Positions 6,325-10,932 of a stretch of DNA of 10,932 nucleotides are shown one piece after another. The DNA comes from Acidobacteriota bacterium (GTDB lineage Bacteria > Acidobacteriota > Terriglobia > Acidiferrales > UBA7541): NCBI GenBank assembly GCA_003153585.1, contig PLZZ01000194.1:1-10932 (forward strand), given 5' to 3'. The position numbers and the translations under genes were made by a program. The stretch's first letter is position 1; every line of letters starts with the position of its first letter. The notes beneath the pieces are model-generated. The model was not told the DNA's origin. It ran no database searches and saw only the letters and a list, made by a program, of their open reading frames with translations.

Positions 6325-8409
6325 TTAGCGCGATGGTTGCAGGTATTGATTGAACCAGCCCACGGCCCGCTCAATCACGTCGCGGCTGTGCGCTGGATCG
6401 GCGAATTCATGGCCTTCGTGTGGATAAATGACGAATTGGGTGGGCACACCCGTCGTTTTCAGCGCGTGCCAGAATTCGTAGGATTGCGGCGGCGGGCATT
6501 CCCCGTCGCTATCGCCTACGACCACCAGCGTCGGCGTCTTCACATTTTTGATAAACGTGATGGGCGAGCTCTTCGCGTACACTGCCGGATCGTCGTAGAC
6601 ATTTGCGCCGAAAAACGGTGGCATCCACTGGTCGATTTTGTTCTCGCCGTAATAGCTCAACCAGTCGGAAAGGCCTGCGCCTGCCACAGCGGCGCGGAAG
6701 CGATTCGTCTGCGTAACTCCCCACATGGTCATGTAGCCGCCATAGCTCCAGCCCGTAAGACCGATCCGCTGGGGATCGATTGGAGCGGATTTTATAGCTT
6801 CGTCCACTCCCGCCATGATGTCGCGGAAATCACCGTAACCAAAATCCTTCACGTTGGCGGCGGTAAATTTTTCTCCCTGGCCGTAACTCCCGCGTGGATT
6901 CGGCTGGAACACGAAGTAGCCCTGCGAAGGCAACGCCATAGCGTATTCCCACCGCGTGGGCCACGCTGGAGTGACGGCCCAAGACGGACCGCCGTGCACG
7001 CGCACAATCAGCGGATACTTCTTCGCGGGATCGAAGTCGCTTGGGTACGTCAGCCAGCCCTGCACTTTGCCAATGTCGGTGGTCCAATGCAGGCTCACGG
7101 ATTTACCCCACGCTGGACGCAGCCCTTCATTTCGATGGGTAATCTGCTTCCACTCTCCTGATTTTCCGGCCCACACTTCCGGTGGCTTGTCGAACGACTG
7201 CTGAACGAACCCTAACGTTTCACCATCGCTTGAAATTGAGAACTGCATTCCAAAGTCACCGGAGAGAATCGATCCTTTAAGAAATATGTCATGAGTTTTT
7301 TCAACGCTTCCATCTGAGTTCATTTCATGGATGGCGCTCGCGCCATCCAAATATTCAGCAATCAAGATTTTCTTGGAATCTGGCGCCCACGTAAGCCAGC
7401 TCGCCGTTGCGTGCATCCCGGGAGTCTCATTCTGCGTCTCCCCGCCCGCCGCCGACACAAGATAAACGTCGCCGCCGACGATCGGCTCATCGCTCATCAG
7501 GCCGCCGATGAATGCAATTGTTTTTCCGTCAGGCGACCACTTAGGGACGCCAATCTGCATACCAGGTTTTGCGACAACGTCCGTCATCGCGCCAGAAGTC
7601 GCATCGATTTTATATAAGCCGGCGAGGTACCAGTTGTCGTCGCCATTTCCATGCGCGGCTGTAATCACTAGGCGTTTACTGTCTGGCGCCCAATCGAATT
7701 CGTACACGTACATATCCTCAGGCGAAATCTGCCGAACGCTCGCCGCTTCAGAATCGACCAAAGTGAGCCTTTGCTCGAGGGATTCCTCGGAGACAACGCC
7801 TTCGTCCGGCGTCTCCGCAACCAACGGCCCGGCCGCGCGCGTTGCATTCTCGGTGAAAAGCAGCGCGACCGTCTTCCCGTCGGGCGACCAACCTGGGCTC
7901 GCAAAAAAACCCTTCAGATGTGTCAATTGTTTCGCATCGCCGCCCGAGGCATTCGCGACGAAGAGCTGAAGCTGCCCCTGCGTTGCAGCGTCGGACAGAA
8001 AAGCGATACTCTTGCCATTCGGCGACCACGCAATGTCATGTTCCTCATATGCGGCTTTGCCATCGCCCGCCGTAACTCGTGTGGCTGCGTCCGGCGCCGT
8101 CAGTTCGGCAACGTAAATCGCCGAATTCACGGAGGGTGCTCCGCCGGGGCCGGGAAGTGATTCCACCCAAGCCACTCTGTTTCCATCGGGAGAAATCTCG
8201 GCCTGCTGAAAGGTACGCACATCAAACATCGCCTTCATAGCATCATCGAGCGACTTTGTTTTCAACGTAGCCTGCGCATCCGAGGATTTCTGCGCACACT
8301 GGCTCGGCGCCCCAACGGTGATAGATACTAAAATGACGGCCAAGAAAAAAAATCTTCGCATTTTCTCGCTGCGTTCCGCTTTTCTCCGCAACAATAGATC
8401 TTCGCTCAT
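6325..8409 (-). CDS. Exported S9-family prolyl oligopeptidase-type serine peptidase
   Basis: This 694-residue enzyme should hydrolyse short peptides in the periplasm or outside the cell. Its hydrophobic export segment (MRRFFFLAVILVSITVG) starts at residue 17. Residues of roughly 65-400 form a beta-propeller with repeated PD40-type strands (ISPDGNRVAWVE, WSPNGKSIAFLSD, WSPDGKTVALL, WAPDSKRLVI, WSPDGKTIAFIGG, WAPDSKKILIAEY), which in this family limits access to small substrates. The C-terminal alpha/beta hydrolase has HGGP, NPRGSYGQG, nucleophile S555 in GWSYGG, D635 in GDSDGE and H667 in HEGHEF, so the triad is complete. I prefer the ATG at 8409 because AAAGGGG precedes it by 4 nt. The ATG at 8361, right at MRRFFF, gives a classic signal peptide but has a poor ribosome site. 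The frame is open to a GTG at 8520, whose extra residues do not look like an export signal. The layout matches the acylaminoacyl-peptidase-like S9C group. Confidence 0.93.
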   Translation of the reverse strand: MSEDLLLRRKAERSEKMRRFFFLAVILVSITVGAPSQCAQKSSDAQATLKTKSLDDAMKAMFDVRTFQQAEISPDGNRVAWVESLPGPGGAPSVNSAIYVAELTAPDAATRVTAGDGKAAYEEHDIAWSPNGKSIAFLSDAATQGQLQLFVANASGGDAKQLTHLKGFFASPGWSPDGKTVALLFTENATRAAGPLVAETPDEGVVSEESLEQRLTLVDSEAASVRQISPEDMYVYEFDWAPDSKRLVITAAHGNGDDNWYLAGLYKIDATSGAMTDVVAKPGMQIGVPKWSPDGKTIAFIGGLMSDEPIVGGDVYLVSAAGGETQNETPGMHATASWLTWAPDSKKILIAEYLDGASAIHEMNSDGSVEKTHDIFLKGSILSGDFGMQFSISSDGETLGFVQQSFDKPPEVWAGKSGEWKQITHRNEGLRPAWGKSVSLHWTTDIGKVQGWLTYPSDFDPAKKYPLIVRVHGGPSWAVTPAWPTRWEYAMALPSQGYFVFQPNPRGSYGQGEKFTAANVKDFGYGDFRDIMAGVDEAIKSAPIDPQRIGLTGWSYGGYMTMWGVTQTNRFRAAVAGAGLSDWLSYYGENKIDQWMPPFFGANVYDDPAVYAKSSPITFIKNVKTPTLVVVGDSDGECPPPQSYEFWHALKTTGVPTQFVIYPHEGHEFADPAHSRDVIERAVGWFNQYLQPSR

Positions 8410-8413
8410 GGTT

Positions 8414-8420
8414 CCCCTTT
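8414..8420 (-). promoter_or_regulatory. Ribosome binding site supporting the S9 start at 8409
   Basis: On the minus strand AAAGGGG is followed by AACC and then ATG. It is a better Shine-Dalgarno match than the sequence before the ATG at 8361 (AGCGAGAAA), so the product probably carries 16 extra, strongly charged residues before its hydrophobic segment. Confidence 0.45.
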
Positions 8421-8462
8421 CGGACGCGGCCATGTTGCGCGGTCCCTGCCACAAAATCAAGG

Positions 8463-8481
8463 CCGGAACTCGGAACTCCGG
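8463..8481. repeat. Tandem 7-mer inside a short palindrome in the divergent region
   Basis: CGGAACT occurs twice back to back (8464-8470, 8471-8477). The block is also bounded by CCGGA (8463-8467) and TCCGG (8477-8481), an inverted repeat with a 9-nt centre. It lies between the divergent S9 and asparaginase genes, where an operator could sit. Only the repeat is seen; regulation is a guess. Confidence 0.3.
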
Positions 8482-8554
8482 GAAGCCTTGCTCATTTTTC
8501 TTTAGCAGCGAACCAGACACTCTACGACGTCAGATCTAGCCCGACCGATTCCGC

Positions 8555-8583
8555 TTGTTCCCACGCTTCTTAGGAATTATGCT
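8555..8583 (+). promoter_or_regulatory. Candidate promoter of the asparaginase gene
   Basis: TTGTTC (8555-8560) and TATGCT (8578-8583) are separated by 17 bp. They match the sigma-70 boxes at 3 of 6 and 4 of 6 positions. The -10 ends 32 nt before the ATG, leaving room for a short leader with a ribosome site. The match is modest and could be chance. Confidence 0.28.
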
Positions 8584-8605
8584 GCGCTCGAACCGATCAC
8601 ACTGT

Positions 8606-8609
8606 GGAG
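8606..8609 (+). promoter_or_regulatory. Ribosome binding site fixing the asparaginase start
   Basis: GGAG lies 6 nt before the ATG at 8616. This picks that codon over the in-frame GTG at 8604, which overlaps the GGAG itself and would add four residues before the Tat motif. Confidence 0.6.
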
Positions 8610-8615
8610 CACCCA

Positions 8616-9770
8616 ATGGAAAAATGGACGCGCCGGAGATTCTTTCTTTCCACTCTGGCAAGCGGCCTCGCTGCGGGTACGCGCGGGCTTTTCGGAGCCG
8701 CTGTTCCCGCAACCGCCAAATTATTGCCGCAAGCAAACGCGCAGGCTTCAGCGCAAGGCATTCGCCCGCTAATTGTTTCCGCGGCCAATGGGCTGCAACA
8801 TCTGGACGATGGAATGGCCATTCTGAAGTCCGGCGGCGATACCCTCGATGCCGTGCTGGCCGTTGTCACAAAGGTGGAAGACGATCCGAACGATGATTCT
8901 GTCGGCTACGGCGGATTGCCCAACGAAGAGGGTGTGGTCGAGCTTGACGCATCCGTGATGCATGGTCCATCGCGGCGCGCTGGCGCGGTTGGTTCGATTC
9001 AAAAGATCAAGAATCCATCGCTGGTGGCTAAAACTGTGATGGAGAAGACGAATCATGTTTTCATCGTGGGCGCTGGGGCAGAGAAGTTTGCGGTCGATGA
9101 AGGGTTCAAGACCATGGATCTCCTCACCGACAGATCCCGCATTGCTTGGCTCGCGTGGAAAGCGTCCTCGTCAGAGAATTGGCGACCAGGCCTGGATAGC
9201 CCGGAATGGAAAGAAAAACTCGCGCTGTTACTTGATACTCCCGAAAAGATGGCGTGGCGCGATCATATCGAAGATGTCGTCATGCATCCACCCACCGGAA
9301 CGATCAATTGTATGGCAGTCGACGCGAAGGGAGATATTTCCGGCACGACCACGACTTCTGGTCTCGCATGGAAGATTGCGGGGCGTGTCGGCGACTCCCC
9401 CATACTCGGTGCGGGGCTCTTTGTTGATAACGACATCGGAGCAGCCGGCTCGACCGGGCGCGGCGAAGAAAATATCAAGATTTCCGGCGCCCACACGATA
9501 GTCGAAATGATGCGCAAGGGTATGTCGCCAACCGACGCGTGCCTCGAGGCTCTGCACCGCGTTGCTCGCAACTACAAACCGTTCCCCGACCGCCTCAAGC
9601 AATTTCACATTCAGTTTTACGCGCTGAACAAGAATGGCGACTTCGGCGCCGGAAGTTTGTGGGGGATGCATACGAATGGCCGCCGCGTGCAATTCGCCCT
9701 CCACGACGGCACCAAAGCGCGACTCCTGCCGTGCACGCCGCTGTTCGACAAAGTGGGAGGCGACTACTAA
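8616..9770 (+). CDS. Tat-exported N4-(beta-N-acetylglucosaminyl)-L-asparaginase-like Ntn hydrolase
   Basis: This 384-residue family T2 enzyme probably cleaves the GlcNAc-Asn bond of glycoasparagines or a related beta-aspartyl amide. A twin-arginine signal (TRRRFFLSTLASGLAAG) predicts folded export. The family fingerprint is strong: VEDDPNDDSVGYGGLPNEEG, then LDASVMHG, IKNPSLVAK, a predicted cleavage site G228-T229 (TGTINC), and GRVGDSPILGAGLFVDNDIGA. From nucleophile T229, residues T247, R257, D260, T280 and G281 fall at +18, +28, +31, +51 and +52, the same offsets as T170, R180, D183, T203 and G204 from T152 in flavobacterial glycosylasparaginase (numbers from memory). Two differences stand out. 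The residue before the nucleophile is Gly instead of Asp, as in plant-type asparaginases and isoaspartyl peptidases. The substrate-stacking Trp near the N-terminus (W11 there) aligns with A57. Isoaspartyl peptidase or asparaginase activity is the main alternative. The gene diverges from the S9 gene. Confidence 0.9.
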   Translation: MEKWTRRRFFLSTLASGLAAGTRGLFGAAVPATAKLLPQANAQASAQGIRPLIVSAANGLQHLDDGMAILKSGGDTLDAVLAVVTKVEDDPNDDSVGYGGLPNEEGVVELDASVMHGPSRRAGAVGSIQKIKNPSLVAKTVMEKTNHVFIVGAGAEKFAVDEGFKTMDLLTDRSRIAWLAWKASSSENWRPGLDSPEWKEKLALLLDTPEKMAWRDHIEDVVMHPPTGTINCMAVDAKGDISGTTTTSGLAWKIAGRVGDSPILGAGLFVDNDIGAAGSTGRGEENIKISGAHTIVEMMRKGMSPTDACLEALHRVARNYKPFPDRLKQFHIQFYALNKNGDFGAGSLWGMHTNGRRVQFALHDGTKARLLPCTPLFDKVGGDY

Positions 9771-9850
9771 AAAAGCAAGGAAACATCCGCCCGAAGACCT
9801 TGAGCCTCGACGAGCGCTGGATCAGTTTCTCGACCAAGGAAACCCGCAGC

Positions 9851-10932
9851 TTACCGGACTACGTCCGATACGAACACCAAGCGGATGCCGCGGGATGCGA
9901 GTCGCGGGAGGTCGAGAGCAAGAACGGCGATCGTGTCGGGCCTTGGATGTCCAATTGCGATTGCGAATCCCTCGCGTTCCGCATCGTGAGCGGCAAGTTC
10001 AAGCTGCTGCAGGATTGCTTCGCGATTCTCCGAGTCATCGAGAAATACCTTTCGCGAGGCGGCGCGCACTCCCAAGCGCTTAGCCGTGCTGTAGGCCACC
10101 GTCGATGCCAGCGTGCGGCTATCGACAAAAAACAGACCGCGCCGGCGCAGTTCCGGCATCAATGCGGCCATTAACGCAGGATCTGCCGTCGCGCGGGATC
10201 CTTGATGATTGTTCACGCCAACAGCATGCGGCACCGTCTCCAGCATTCCGGCTAATGCCGAATCCACCTGCTGTTCGTTCATTCCCACTCGTAGCTCGAC
10301 TTCCTCTGTTTTTGCTGTGGCGTTCTCGGACTGCATCGGAAGATGTAGCATCACTTGATCTCCCCGCCGGTAAGCCTCTTCGGCGACTTCCGTGGACAAC
10401 GGCAAATGCGGCAGGACGGAAACGGTGAGCGGAAAGCCGAGTGCGAGCAGCGAATCGGCGGCCTCGCGGTCGTAACCCAGATCATCAATAATTATCGCGA
10501 GCCGCGCATCCCGGTGGCCCGGCGTCATTGCAACATTTGAGCGAGCCGTGAGCGGTGTGACGACGTGAATCGTATGCGTGCGAATGCCGCCGGTTACATA
10601 GTCAAACCGCATGATCCCGTCCGAAGTAGTTTCTCTGACCGACAGTTCATGGCGGCGCGCGATTTCATCCAGCGCCTTTGCGATCGCTCCGGCTTGCGAA
10701 GCGTCGGAAAGCGAGACGTAAATGTTATCCGCGGCTAATTTTCCCGGCGTTCCATTTTTCGAGGGCTGCAGCTCGGGGCGAATCGTAACCTCTGATTTGT
10801 GTCCGGAAATCTTTTGCGCGGCGGTGACGATTTCGCTGGTGACTTCGCGGAGCTCAGCCTTCGAGATTTTTTTCTTTCCGCAACCGCCGAGGAAGAGAAC
10901 GATTATTGCGGGGAGAAGAATCAGAATCCGTG
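9851..10932 (-). CDS. Divergent polysaccharide deacetylase (YibQ-like), lipoprotein, N-terminus beyond window
   Basis: The minus-strand frame is open from the window end to the TAA at 9851-9853, giving 359 visible residues. The first visible residues (RILILLPAIIVLFLGGCGKKK) are a lipoprotein signal with lipobox LGGC; the Cys codon is at 10882-10880, so the start codon should lie just outside. A region of about 100 residues follows (from ISKAELREVTSE to NIYVSLSDASQAGAI), and then the divergent deacetylase domain: IIIDDLGYD, VSVLPHLP, VMLHLPMQ, GVNNHQGSRATAD, FFVDSRT, RKVFLDDSEN and AIGHPRPDTI. The Asp pair and the His residues of HLPM and NNHxGS are the presumed metal ligands. The true substrate of this family is not established; a cell-envelope glycan is assumed. 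The ATG at 10612 is internal (GIMRFDYV), and starting there would lose the anchor. It converges on the asparaginase gene with an 80-bp gap in which I found no clear terminator. Confidence 0.9.
   Translation of the reverse strand, partial: RILILLPAIIVLFLGGCGKKKISKAELREVTSEIVTAAQKISGHKSEVTIRPELQPSKNGTPGKLAADNIYVSLSDASQAGAIAKALDEIARRHELSVRETTSDGIMRFDYVTGGIRTHTIHVVTPLTARSNVAMTPGHRDARLAIIIDDLGYDREAADSLLALGFPLTVSVLPHLPLSTEVAEEAYRRGDQVMLHLPMQSENATAKTEEVELRVGMNEQQVDSALAGMLETVPHAVGVNNHQGSRATADPALMAALMPELRRRGLFFVDSRTLASTVAYSTAKRLGVRAASRKVFLDDSENREAILQQLELAAHDAEREGFAIAIGHPRPDTIAVLALDLPRLASRGIRLVFVSDVVR

Noticed and set aside
6265..7161. Plus-strand frame of 298 codons antisense to the S9 gene
   Set aside because: It lies opposite the S9 catalytic domain, whose triad motifs are intact. 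The translation shows no domain, so it is a shadow of the minus-strand gene.
9771..9850. Possible terminator between the convergent asparaginase and deacetylase genes (CCTTG and CAAGG arms)
   Set aside because: The arms are 5 bp, far apart, with poor inner pairing and no T-tract; not convincing.
9539..10174. Plus-strand frame of 211 codons spanning the asparaginase end and the deacetylase
   Set aside because: It is out of frame with the asparaginase and antisense to the NNHxGS-containing deacetylase domain; no recognisable fold.

Overview
This window holds eight protein genes: six complete and one cut at each edge. GC content is moderately high, genes are tightly packed on both strands, and three of the complete products carry export signals. 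I saw no tRNA, rRNA, CRISPR array, integrase or transposase. Gene content and protein style (exported S9 peptidase, Tat-exported glycosylasparaginase-like enzyme, deoxynucleoside kinase of the NPFL/FY type, small TPR protein with a basic tail) suggest a soil-type Acidobacteriota genome. That assignment comes from recognising the proteins, not from a database search.

Layout. Positions 1-2362 (+) hold an ABC-2 type exporter: the 3' part of an ATPase gene overlapping its permease gene by 13 bp. Positions 2498-4771 (+) encode an exported protein made of two M42 aminopeptidase-like halves; the C-terminal half keeps every metal and catalytic residue and the N-terminal half has lost them all. Positions 4856-5512 (+) encode a deoxynucleoside kinase whose GTG start lies 8 nt behind a perfect extended -10 promoter, so its mRNA is probably leaderless. 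A convergent gap (5513-5635) is filled by two abutting hairpins. Positions 5636-6121 (-) encode a TPR protein, and 6325-8409 (-) an exported S9 prolyl-oligopeptidase-type peptidase. Across a divergent intergenic region, 8616-9770 (+) encodes a Tat-exported N4-(beta-N-acetylglucosaminyl)-L-asparaginase-like Ntn hydrolase. Positions 9851-10932 (-) hold a YibQ-type divergent polysaccharide deacetylase with a lipoprotein signal; its first codons lie beyond the window.

How they may work together. The ABC pair is a self-contained transporter. The M42 protein, the S9 peptidase and the asparaginase are all predicted to act outside the cytoplasm on peptides or glycopeptides, and the deacetylase is predicted to be a cell-envelope lipoprotein. 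A peptide and glycopeptide scavenging theme is possible, but the genes are not one operon. The kinase and TPR protein are cytosolic and seem unrelated to it. No stretch longer than 300 bases lacks a gene. The most unusual items are the M42 catalytic/pseudoenzyme tandem, the leaderless kinase promoter and the paired hairpins.
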